The notes under the pieces were generated by a model. That model saw only the letters and a list, made by a program, of their open reading frames with translations, was not told the origin of the DNA and ran no database searches. From NCBI GenBank assembly GCA_020446285.1, contig JAGREZ010000328.1, positions 1 through 7,926 of the forward strand: a DNA stretch of 7,926 nt. The letters are read 5' to 3'. Position numbers and translations under genes: made by a program. Shown piece after piece: positions 1 to 6,446 of the stretch. Each line of letters starts with the position of its first letter. Positions within the stretch are counted from its first letter, which is position 1. The DNA is from Geminicoccaceae bacterium. GTDB lineage: Bacteria > Pseudomonadota > Alphaproteobacteria > Geminicoccales > Geminicoccaceae.

Positions 1-902
1 CCCCATCGCGTCCCGGCCTGTTCAGAAGGCTCGTCCGGCGACCCCTCGCCGCCTGTGCCGCGGCCGTTCTCGTCTGCATGATTGCCGCGGTAATCCTGTC
101 TCCGTGGATCCAGTCAGCGCTTGCGATCGATCCCCATAATGTGAACCTCTTCGCTCGCCATCTTCCGCCGGACAGCGCCCATCCCCTCGGCACGGACGAG
201 CTCGGCCGGGATCTGCTCGCCCGGCTGCTCGAGGGTGGACGCATTTCGCTTGCGGTGGGATTGATGGGCGCATTCCTTGCCGCCCTGATCGGCACGGTCA
301 TCGGTCTCCTTGCGGGCTATGCCGGCGGTCGTGCCGACACGGTCCTGATGCGCCTCACCGATGCCGTGCTGGCCCTGCCGCTCCTGCCACTGCTCATCGT
401 TCTCGCAGCACTCGACCTGCACAAAGCGGGGTTGCCGGCCGAACTGGCGAACGGCGACAGGGCGAGCGTCGGCCGGATCGTGATCATCGTCGCACTCTTC
501 GGCTGGACCACCATCGCACGCCTCGTCCGCGCGGCGACCCTGAGCCTGAGACGACGGGATTTCATCCGCGCTGCAACCGCACTCGGCGCCGGTCCGGCGA
601 GGATCATGTGGCGACACATCCTGCCCAACATCGCCTCGTCGATCGTGGTCGCAACCACGCTCTCCATCGGCAACATCATCCTCACCGAATCGATCCTGAG
701 CTTCCTCGGCCTCGGCATCCAGCCGCCACTGGTGAGTCTTGGCGGCATGCTCACCAACGCCCAGGAACTGATCCGCGAAGCGCCGCATCTCGCATGGTAT
801 CCGGGGCTCGCGATCTTCTTGGCCGTGATCGCGTTCAACCTTCTCGGCGACGGCCTCCAGGACGCCCTCGATCCACGTTCGACAAATGTTAAAATGCGCT
901 AG
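1..902 (+). CDS. DppC/OppC-type ABC transporter permease, 5' end missing
   Basis: Inner-membrane permease subunit of a peptide/opine/nickel-type ABC importer. The reading frame is open from base 3 to the TAG at 900-902, giving 299 visible residues. The ATG at 78 is probably internal: the 25 codons before it are arginine-rich and then hydrophobic (FRRLVRRPLAACAAAVLV), which is the usual DppC N-terminus running into the first membrane helix, so the true start lies left of the window. Visible hallmarks are the family signature HPLGTDELGRDLL at about bases 180-218, several hydrophobic helices, and the EAA loop (AATALGAGPARIMWRHILPN, about 570-629) that docks on the ATPase subunit, followed by the conserved ESILSFLGLGIQPP. 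The C-terminal GDGLQDALDPR is also typical. No partner gene follows within the window, so it is probably the last or a middle gene of an operon extending to the left. The substrate cannot be told from the permease alone. Confidence 0.93.
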   Translation, partial: PSRPGLFRRLVRRPLAACAAAVLVCMIAAVILSPWIQSALAIDPHNVNLFARHLPPDSAHPLGTDELGRDLLARLLEGGRISLAVGLMGAFLAALIGTVIGLLAGYAGGRADTVLMRLTDAVLALPLLPLLIVLAALDLHKAGLPAELANGDRASVGRIVIIVALFGWTTIARLVRAATLSLRRRDFIRAATALGAGPARIMWRHILPNIASSIVVATTLSIGNIILTESILSFLGLGIQPPLVSLGGMLTNAQELIREAPHLAWYPGLAIFLAVIAFNLLGDGLQDALDPRSTNVKMR

Positions 903-916
903 CACCCTGATGCTGC

Positions 917-943
917 ATCCGTCATCCTCTCCACATGACGGAT
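917..943. terminator. Perfect 9-bp hairpin after the permease gene
   Basis: ATCCGTCAT at 917-925 pairs perfectly with ATGACGGAT at 935-943 across a 9-base loop, starting 14 bases after the permease stop codon. Its position suits an end-of-operon terminator. No clear run of T follows (the next bases are ATTATAGTTAAC), so it may be a weak terminator or an RNA 3'-end stabiliser. It could also be an operator-like dyad for the next gene. Confidence 0.5.
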
Positions 944-1155
944 ATTATAGTTAACAATATGCAAGAAACTGTCTTTGCAGCATTAAATCAATATTAACGA
1001 TTTCCGCCTATTCTCTTTTCATAGTAAAGCTTAACCAAGCGTCGGTGAATGAGCTGTTGCCAGCATGTCCCCAACTTTGATAACCCGCCATCGAGCTGCC
1101 GCGTTGCGGATGAAGTCGCGGCGGCGATTGGACCGAGCAGGAGGTTGACGAGACG
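941..1155 (+). promoter_or_regulatory. AT-rich leader upstream of the Wzz/BY-kinase gene
   Basis: Bases 941 to about 1035 are strongly AT-rich in an otherwise GC-rich window, with repeated TTAAC/TTAAA words (950-955, 983-987, 994-998, 1031-1035). This is the expected place for the promoter of the polysaccharide gene at 1156. I could not find a convincing -35/-10 pair with 16-18 base spacing. Bases 1040-1138 return to ordinary GC content and would form a long 5' untranslated leader. AGGAGG at 1139-1144, 11 bases before the ATG at 1156, is the ribosome binding site. AT-rich DNA in front of exopolysaccharide genes is a known target of MucR/Ros-type regulators in rhizobia, but no specific site is claimed here. 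Confidence 0.4.
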
Positions 1156-3411
1156 ATGGCACGACAGATCACCCGCATCGCCGCTGGCGTAGACGAGGGC
1201 ATTCCGATGGTCGAGGATCAGCTCAATCCCCGCGCCCTCCTGCGCGCGCTGTGGCGCCGCAAGGCCGTCATCATCGCGACGACGGGGCTGCTCACCTCGC
1301 TGGCGCTGATCTATTCCTTCACGGCCACGCCGCTCTATCAGGCCGAAACCCTCGTCCGCATCCAGTCGGGCAAATCCACGGTCATCGAACTGCCGGAAAT
1401 CGGCGGCACGTTCGAGGCCGATGCCTCGACCATCGAAAGCGAGATCGAACTGCTCGAATCCGCAGCATTCGCCTCGCGCATGGTCGATGAACTCGGACTC
1501 GTCAAGGATCCCGAATTCAACACCTCGCTCGATCCGGAAAGGCTGCCCTTCTGGAAGCGGTACGACTGGAAGGCCTATCTGCCGTCGCGCGCGCAGCAGT
1601 TCCTCTTCGGTTCCGCTGATGGTGCCGTAACCGGCCCGCTCGAGGACGGCGCGTCCGCAAGGCTGCGCACGATCCAGAATTTCAGCGCGAAACTCAATGT
1701 CGCGCAGGTCAGCCGGTCCTATGTGCTGCAGATCCGTTTCAGCTCCGAGGAATCCGAAAAGTCCGCGAGAATAGCCAACACGGTTGCCAACGCCTATATC
1801 GTTGGCCAGCTGCAGACCAAATATGCGGCCGGCAACGAGGCCACCGACTGGCTGCGTGACCGCGTCGAGGAGATGCGGCAGAAACTCGTCGCGGCCGAGC
1901 AGCGCATCGTCGATCTGAAGAACGCGAAGGGGATCGCCAGCGAGGGGCGGATCGATCCGATCCAGCAGCAGATCGGCCAGATCAACGGCCAGCTGGCGCA
2001 GGCACAGGCGTCACGCGCGGAAGCCGAGGCACGCTTCAACCAGGTCCAGAACCTGCTGCGCTCGTCGGGCGGCATCAATGCCGCCTCCAATGTGCTCACC
2101 TCCCCGCTCCTTGCCGATCTTCGCCGCCAGGAAACCGAACTCAGCCGTGAGGCGTCGGAACTCTCCGGCATCTACGGGCCGCGCCACCCGCAGATGGTCA
2201 ACATCAAGAACGAGGCGCGCAGCGTTCGGGCGAAGATGGTCGAGGAAGTCGAGCGGATCGTTCAGGATCTGAGCAACGAAGTCGAGATCGCCCGTGCGCG
2301 GGAACGCGAGATCCGGGCCAATCTCGCCTCGCTCGAAAGCCAGGTGCGTGGCCAGGAGGTTTCCTCGGTCGAACTCCGCGATCTCGAGCGCGAGGCCGCG
2401 AGTGCCCGACAGATCTACGAGAGTTTCCTGCAGCGCCTGAGCGAGGTCAGCGAAACCCAGGGCCTGCAGCAGGCTGACGCATCCATCCTCTCGCCCGCCG
2501 ACGTGCCGGTCGATCCGGCCTGGCCGAACAAGAAGCTGATCGTGCTTCTCGCCTTTGCCGGCGGTCTCGTCATCGGCTGCGTGCTCGCCTTCGTGGTCGA
2601 GCGATGGGACAGCGATTTCGGCTTCCGCAGCGCCGAGGAAGTCCAGTCGGCGCTGGGTATCCGCGCGCTCGCCCTCGTTCCCGATCTCACCCGTCGCGAA
2701 ACGAAGGACATGAGTGCCGAGGAATATATACTGAAGAAGCCGCAATCGGCGTTCGCCGAATCGCTGCAGCGGATCCGTACCAGCATCTTCCTTTCGGATC
2801 GTTCGCGCACCACCCGCACGGTTCTGGTCACCTCCTCGGTTCCCGTGGAAGGCAAATCCCTGGTCTCCGCATCGCTTGCCCGCCAGTCCGCCCGTTCGGG
2901 TCTCAACACGCTGCTGATCGACGCCGACCTGCGCCGTCCGCGCCTGCACGAGGTCGTTCGCGTGTCCAACACCAACGGCCTTGCCGATATCCTCTATGGC
3001 GACCTCAGCCTCGCCGAGGCCATGCGCACGGACGAGAAGTCGGGCATGAAATTCGTGCCGGCCGGCATGGCCCCGGTCAGCCCGCCCGACCTCTTCCGCT
3101 CGGACCGGATGCGCATGCTGCTCGATCAGGTGAGTTCCAGGTTCGATCTGGTCATCATCGACAGCCCGCCGGTGGGTGCCGTATCCGACAGCCTCATCCT
3201 CTCGCCGATGGTCGACCGCACCCTCTATGTGGTGCGGTGGCAGGAGACCCCGCGCAATGTCGCCCAGGCCGGCATCCAGCAGGTGGCGGATGCGGGCGGC
3301 GAGATTGCCGGTGTGGTCCTCTCCCGCGTCAATATCCGCAAGCACGCCCAGTATGGCTACGCGGACAGCGGAAGCTATTCCGGCTACTATGGAAAGTACT
3401 ACCAGAACTGA
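1156..3411 (+). CDS. Wzz/GNVR polysaccharide co-polymerase fused to BY-kinase (ExoP-like)
   Basis: Inner-membrane protein of 751 residues controlling chain length and export of a surface polysaccharide, with a cytoplasmic autophosphorylating tyrosine kinase. Order of parts: first membrane helix about 37-56; Wzz domain; long periplasmic coiled-coil segments about 230-300 and 350-430 with the GPRHPQ motif at 341-346; proline-rich stretch about 446-457 leading into the second helix 461-483; then the kinase. The kinase has Walker A (SSVPVEGKS, 560-568), Walker A' (LLIDADLRRP, 586-595) and Walker B (DLVIIDSPP, 664-672). The C-terminus carries seven tyrosines in its last 19 residues (733, 735, 741, 744, 745, 748, 749), the expected phosphorylation tail. 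Length fits ExoP/GumC-Wzc fusions. ATG 1156 has AGGAGG 11 bases upstream; ATG 1207 (MVEDQLNP), with GAGGG 7 bases upstream, is a credible alternative and would remove 17 residues. No other polysaccharide gene is visible nearby. The specific polymer is unknown. Confidence 0.93.
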   Translation: MARQITRIAAGVDEGIPMVEDQLNPRALLRALWRRKAVIIATTGLLTSLALIYSFTATPLYQAETLVRIQSGKSTVIELPEIGGTFEADASTIESEIELLESAAFASRMVDELGLVKDPEFNTSLDPERLPFWKRYDWKAYLPSRAQQFLFGSADGAVTGPLEDGASARLRTIQNFSAKLNVAQVSRSYVLQIRFSSEESEKSARIANTVANAYIVGQLQTKYAAGNEATDWLRDRVEEMRQKLVAAEQRIVDLKNAKGIASEGRIDPIQQQIGQINGQLAQAQASRAEAEARFNQVQNLLRSSGGINAASNVLTSPLLADLRRQETELSREASELSGIYGPRHPQMVNIKNEARSVRAKMVEEVERIVQDLSNEVEIARAREREIRANLASLESQVRGQEVSSVELRDLEREAASARQIYESFLQRLSEVSETQGLQQADASILSPADVPVDPAWPNKKLIVLLAFAGGLVIGCVLAFVVERWDSDFGFRSAEEVQSALGIRALALVPDLTRRETKDMSAEEYILKKPQSAFAESLQRIRTSIFLSDRSRTTRTVLVTSSVPVEGKSLVSASLARQSARSGLNTLLIDADLRRPRLHEVVRVSNTNGLADILYGDLSLAEAMRTDEKSGMKFVPAGMAPVSPPDLFRSDRMRMLLDQVSSRFDLVIIDSPPVGAVSDSLILSPMVDRTLYVVRWQETPRNVAQAGIQQVADAGGEIAGVVLSRVNIRKHAQYGYADSGSYSGYYGKYYQN

Positions 3412-3417
3412 GCATGT

Positions 3418-3445
3418 GACCGGCGGGCCGCAACGCCCGCCGGTC
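3418..3445 (+). terminator. Strong GC hairpin after the Wzz/BY-kinase gene
   Basis: GACCGGCGGGC at 3418-3428 pairs perfectly with GCCCGCCGGTC at 3435-3445 around a 6-base loop (CGCAAC), beginning 6 bases after the stop codon. This 11-bp GC-rich stem is the most terminator-like structure in the window. The T-tract is absent or poor (CACCGCGATC follows), which is common for hairpins at gene ends in GC-rich alphaproteobacteria. Confidence 0.7.
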
Positions 3446-3585
3446 CACCGCGATCATCTCGCCCTCTTTCCCCGCCCCTGTCTCCGCCCTTGAGCGCCTT
3501 GCGGGGAAGCGACATCGAAGATCACCCGAAAGCACAACGGCGTGATCGAAAGCGCGAACCATCCGCACATGCTTGAGCCTTCCCC
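3446..3585. other. Convergent intergenic spacer with minor repeats
   Basis: This stretch separates the hairpin after the Wzz gene from the 105-bp element and has no credible gene. It holds an 8-bp inverted repeat with a long loop (TTCCCCGC 3468-3475 and GCGGGGAA 3501-3508). It also holds a 6-bp inverted repeat (GATCAC 3520-3525 and GTGATC 3542-3547) and the direct repeat CGAAAGC at 3527-3533 and 3547-3553. All are short enough to be chance. One of the inverted repeats could terminate leftward transcription from the kinase gene. Confidence 0.3.
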
Positions 3586-3690
3586 TGGTGCTCAGGCGCA
3601 TTCACTTCGTTCATTCACCCGAGCACCAGTTCCCTGTTCCTGCATCAGTTTATCCAGTCAGATCAGTGGGATCTGTCTGGACCGAAGCAT
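3586..3690 (-). repeat. 105-bp two-hairpin element, copy C (inverted)
   Basis: On the - strand this aligns without gaps to the two copies at 6342-6551. Read 3690 to 3586, hairpin 1 has a lower stem TGCTTC/GATGCA with one T-T mismatch. Its upper stem TCCAG-A-CAGATC / GATCTG-A-CTGGA has one A-A mismatch and a 5-base loop (CCACT). A linker with GGAACAGGGAACTG follows. Hairpin 2 is CTGGTGCTC (3629-3621) with GAGCACCAG (3593-3585), extended by GGG/CCT pairs with one G-U. Its large loop carries GTGAATG twice. The element begins at the last base of the kinase gene's stop codon and reads in the same direction as that gene. Function is unknown: a palindromic mobile repeat or a structured 3'-UTR RNA. 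Confidence 0.85.
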
Positions 3691-5213
3691 CAGCCGCCGG
3701 CTGCGCCCGACGGATGTCGGCATTTCGTCGACACGCCGATATGGTGGCGGACCCGTTCGATGCTCTCGTTCCGGCTGCCGCCGGTATCGATCCGGATCCA
3801 GTCGATGTCACCGACATCGTAGCCGTCCTGCATTCCGACGACACGGGCATCGGCATCGGACGCATCGCCCGTTCGGCGAACGACACGCTCCAGCCGTTGT
3901 CCGGAGCTCGTTTCCAGCCAGAAACCGGTGAATGGTACACCCGCCTCGCGGGCGACAGCGGCTGCGGCGGCGCGTTGTTCCGGACGGGCGAAGACAGCAT
4001 CGAGAATGACCGTGCGGCCGGCATCGAGCAGCGTTGCGGCCATTGCGAACAGCGCCTCGAACACACGCCCGGTGACCTCGCCACCATAGGCTTCGTCGCC
4101 CAGCCGTACGGCAGGCGCTACGCCCATGAGCCGTTTGCGGATCACATCCGAGCGCAGCAATACCGCCCCCGGATCGGCGCCGGTTCCCGGTGCGATCGCG
4201 CGGGCAATGGTGGTCTTGCCGGTCCCGGAAAGTCCGCCCACCGCTACCAGCCGTGGCGGCGGCGGATCGAGCGAAAAACCGGCGAAACGGAGATAGGCCC
4301 CGGCCGCCTCGCGATGTCCGGCGAATGCCTCGATCTTCGCGCGGATCGCCGCCCGTGTCGCAAGGAAGAAGGGCAGCAATGCCAGTCCCTGATGGTCGAA
4401 CGAAACGCCCAGATAGGCATCGAGCAACTGCCATGCCGCCTCACGCTGGCGACGTTCGAGAAGATCCATGACCAGAAAGGCGAGATCATAGATCGTGTCG
4501 ATCCCGGCGAAGTCGTCATTGAATTCGATCGCATCGAAGAGCACAGGTTTGCCGTTCACGAGCGCGATGTTCTCGAGATGCAGGTCTCCGTGACACTGGC
4601 GAACGAAACCGCCTTCGCGGCGGCTCTCGAGCAGGGGTTCCATCACTTCGCGAGCCTCGCGCACCCGCAGGATGAAGCTCTCCACCTCATCCCGGTCAAG
4701 AATCGCCGGCACCGAGCGGCGCAGATCCTCCTCATTGCCGGCTTCGATCTCCCGGTGCGCGACAACGCCCCCCTTGTCAAAAAGCGGAGCGAGACGGGCA
4801 TGAAAACGCGCGATCTCCGTGCCCAGCGCCTCGGCCAGTCCGGCAGACAGGCCCTCGTCGCGGGCAACGCGATCCAGCCTTGCCGATTGCGGAAAACGGT
4901 GCATGCGCAGCACCCAGTCGACGATCTCGCCCGAACCGTCGAGTTCGGCCCGGCCGGCCGAGACGGTGATCGGCAGGACCTCGACATAAAGTTCCGGCGC
5001 GGTGCGGCGATTGAGCTCGAGTTCGTTGCGCAGGGCCCGTTCGCGCGCCTGCGATGTGCGGAAATCCAGGAAGGAAAAGACGACACGCTTCTTCAGCTTG
5101 AAGGCCGCATCTCCACCAAGGAGAATGACCGCCGCGTGTGTCTCGATACGCTCGACCGGCGCTTCCATCCGTTCGCGCACCGCCGCCTCGCAGGCCGCGA
5201 AATCCGCCGTCAT
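3690..5213 (-). CDS. Fused APH-like phosphotransferase / P-loop kinase
   Basis: Cytoplasmic two-domain protein of 507 residues, of the type annotated as bifunctional aminoglycoside phosphotransferase/ATP-binding protein (COG2187 joined to COG0645). Residues 1 to about 310 form the phosphotransferase-like half: LLGGDAAFKLKKRVVFSFLDF (31-51) is the usual nucleotide-binding start, HGDLHLEN (208-215) the Brenner-type catalytic loop with Asp210 and Asn215, and LFDAIEFND (225-233) supplies the metal-binding Asp227. Residues about 320-490 form a P-loop kinase with Walker A GLSGTGKTT (327-335), then LLRSDVIRKRLMG (352-364) and ILDAVF (403-408). Both active sites look intact. GGAG sits 8 bases before the start (complement of 5222-5225), supporting this ATG. 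The gene is divergent from cysK, with 69 bases between. Its stop codon shares a base with the repeat at 3586-3690. Length is normal for the family. The physiological substrate is not known and drug resistance should not be assumed. Confidence 0.93.
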   Translation of the reverse strand: MTADFAACEAAVRERMEAPVERIETHAAVILLGGDAAFKLKKRVVFSFLDFRTSQARERALRNELELNRRTAPELYVEVLPITVSAGRAELDGSGEIVDWVLRMHRFPQSARLDRVARDEGLSAGLAEALGTEIARFHARLAPLFDKGGVVAHREIEAGNEEDLRRSVPAILDRDEVESFILRVREAREVMEPLLESRREGGFVRQCHGDLHLENIALVNGKPVLFDAIEFNDDFAGIDTIYDLAFLVMDLLERRQREAAWQLLDAYLGVSFDHQGLALLPFFLATRAAIRAKIEAFAGHREAAGAYLRFAGFSLDPPPPRLVAVGGLSGTGKTTIARAIAPGTGADPGAVLLRSDVIRKRLMGVAPAVRLGDEAYGGEVTGRVFEALFAMAATLLDAGRTVILDAVFARPEQRAAAAAVAREAGVPFTGFWLETSSGQRLERVVRRTGDASDADARVVGMQDGYDVGDIDWIRIDTGGSRNESIERVRHHIGVSTKCRHPSGAAGG

Positions 5214-5282
5214 ACTTGCCGCTCCGCGTTCGTTACCTTACGAATTGCGCCAGTAGAAGCATCCATTTCACATGGAAGTCTG
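5214..5282. promoter_or_regulatory. Divergent promoter region between kinase gene and cysK
   Basis: These 69 bases must carry the promoters of both the leftward kinase gene and the rightward cysK, unless promoters lie inside the genes. A small dyad, TCCAT (5262-5266) and ATGGA (5272-5276) with 5 bases between, overlaps the cysK ribosome binding site GGAAG at 5274-5278. It could be an operator or a small RNA hairpin limiting translation, but at 5 bp per arm it may be chance. No clear -35/-10 pair was identified. Confidence 0.4.
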
Positions 5283-6287
5283 ATGAATTCACGTTCGGGT
5301 CTGATCGATCTCATCGGCCATACGCCGCTTGTCCGCCTGCGGCGCCTGAGCGACGAGACCGGTTGCGACATTCTCGGCAAGTGCGAATTTCTCAATCCCG
5401 GCGGCTCGATCAAGGACCGGGCAGCGCTCGCCATCATCGAGGATGCCGAAGCCGCAGGGCGCATTCGCCCGGGCGGCGTCATCGTCGAGGGCACCGCCGG
5501 CAATACCGGCATCGGGCTTGCCGTCGTGGGCAATGCCCGCGGATACAGAACGGTCATCGTCATTCCCGAAACGCAGAGCCAGGAGAAGAAGGACATGATC
5601 CGGGCCTGCGGCGCAAGGCTCATCGAGGTTCCGGCGGTGCCCTATCGTGACCCGAACAACTATGTCAGATATTCGGGTCGTCTCGCGGAGGAAATGGCGG
5701 CGAGCGAGCCCGACGGGGCCATCTGGGCCAACCAGTTCGACAATATCGCCAATCGCAACGGACATTTCGAGAATCTGGGACGCGAGATCTGGGACGAGAC
5801 GGACGGCCGGATCGATGCCTTCACCTGTGCCGTCGGAACCGGGGGTACGCTCGCCGGCGTCGCGATGCGCCTGAAGAAGGAAAAGCCGTCGGTACGAATC
5901 CAGCTCGCCGATCCACACGGCGCGGCACTTTATCACCATGTCAAGCATGGCGAACTCAAGGCGGAAGGCAGCTCGATAACCGAGGGAATCGGCCAGGGCA
6001 GGATCACCGCCAATCTCGAGGGCGCTCCGATCGACGATGCGTACAGGATATCCGATGAGGAGGCACTGTCGCTCTTGTGGCGGCTGATCGGGGAGGAAGG
6101 GCTCGTGCTCGGCGGATCATCGGCGATCAATGTCGCCTCCGCCGTGCGGCTCGCCCGCGAGATGGGTCCGGGGCACACCATCGTCACGGTCCTTTGCGAT
6201 TCGGGCTCCCGCTATCAATCCAGGCTTTTCAATCCGGCCTTCCTGCGCAAGAAGGGACTGCCGGTGCCGCCCTGGTTCGCGGACTGA
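5283..6287 (+). CDS. cysK: Cysteine synthase A (O-acetylserine sulfhydrylase)
   Basis: Cytoplasmic PLP enzyme of 334 residues making cysteine from O-acetylserine and sulfide, the last step of sulfate assimilation. It opens with GLIDLIGHTPLVRL, the fold-type II start. The PLP lysine is Lys44 in NPGGSIKDR (38-46). The substrate loop is GTAGNTG (70-76), with TAGNT in place of the TSGNT of E. coli CysK. GTGGT (185-189) binds the PLP phosphate, and CDSG near the C-terminus supplies the serine facing the pyridine nitrogen. The motifs PETQSQEKKD, WANQFDN and EGSSITEGIGQGRITANLEG and the ending FNPAFLRKKGLPVPPWF fit the rhizobial CysK subgroup. ATG 5283 is chosen because the family starts here (MNSRSGLID) and GGAAG (5274-5278) lies 4 bases before it. 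The open frame continues far upstream only because it runs opposite the kinase gene. A cystathionine beta-synthase-like or other O-acetylserine-dependent activity cannot be excluded but is less likely. Confidence 0.95.
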   Translation: MNSRSGLIDLIGHTPLVRLRRLSDETGCDILGKCEFLNPGGSIKDRAALAIIEDAEAAGRIRPGGVIVEGTAGNTGIGLAVVGNARGYRTVIVIPETQSQEKKDMIRACGARLIEVPAVPYRDPNNYVRYSGRLAEEMAASEPDGAIWANQFDNIANRNGHFENLGREIWDETDGRIDAFTCAVGTGGTLAGVAMRLKKEKPSVRIQLADPHGAALYHHVKHGELKAEGSSITEGIGQGRITANLEGAPIDDAYRISDEEALSLLWRLIGEEGLVLGGSSAINVASAVRLAREMGPGHTIVTVLCDSGSRYQSRLFNPAFLRKKGLPVPPWFAD

Positions 6288-6341
6288 GCGCGACGGCGCA
6301 GCCATGCCGTACGGCCGGCTGCCGCCCGATACCGGATCCCG

Positions 6342-6446
6342 GTGCATCGATCCAGTCCGATCATGTTGATCTGACTGGATGAATTGATGCAAGAACAAGG
6401 AACCAGTGCTCGGGTGAATGAACGAAGTGAATGTGCCTGAGCACTA
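6342..6446 (+). repeat. 105-bp two-hairpin element, copy A
   Basis: First of two exact-period tandem copies, starting 55 bases after the cysK stop. Hairpin 1: lower stem TGCATC 6343-6348 / GATGCA 6386-6391; upper stem ATCCAGTC 6350-6357 / GACTGGAT 6373-6380; one C-T mismatch; then GATCA 6359-6363 / TGATC 6367-6371 closing on a 3-base loop. The unpaired linker is AGAACAAGGAACC. Hairpin 2: AGTGCTC 6405-6411 / GAGCACT 6439-6445, extended by GGG/CCT with one G-U. Its 21-base loop holds GTGAATG at 6414-6420 (which includes the last stem base) and again at 6427-6433. Just upstream, ACCGG 6331-6335 and CCGGT 6339-6343 form a small extra hairpin overlapping the element's edge. Confidence 0.88.

Noticed and set aside
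78..902. Taking the ATG at 78 as the true start of the permease.
   Set aside because: The frame is open from base 3, and the upstream codons encode the expected arginine-rich N-terminus and the beginning of the first membrane helix.
114..905. 263-codon - strand frame opposite the ABC permease.
   Set aside because: It is the antisense shadow of a well-supported DppC-type permease, hydrophilic and without family features.
959..997. 12-codon frame (MQETVFAALNQY) in the AT-rich leader, a possible leader peptide.
   Set aside because: There is no ribosome binding site before it, no run of regulatory codons and no attenuator downstream.
2011..3345. 444-codon open frame on the - strand opposite the Wzz/BY-kinase gene.
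   Set aside because: The + strand carries all Walker motifs and the tyrosine tail; the antisense product is composition-biased with no recognisable motif.
3690..5213. Aminoglycoside resistance gene.
   Set aside because: The phosphotransferase-like half belongs to a broad kinase superfamily and is fused to a P-loop kinase. Chromosomal proteins of this type are not established resistance determinants.
3573..5282. Long + strand open frame running into cysK, giving a 904-codon frame overall.
   Set aside because: Bases 3690-5213 are coding on the opposite strand with clear kinase motifs; the + frame there has no domain and is the usual long shadow frame of GC-rich coding DNA. cysK begins at 5283.
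6306..6315. Perfect 10-base palindrome GCCGTACGGC after cysK.
   Set aside because: It is short and GC-rich, so expected by chance at this composition; it has no loop for a terminator and no T-tract.
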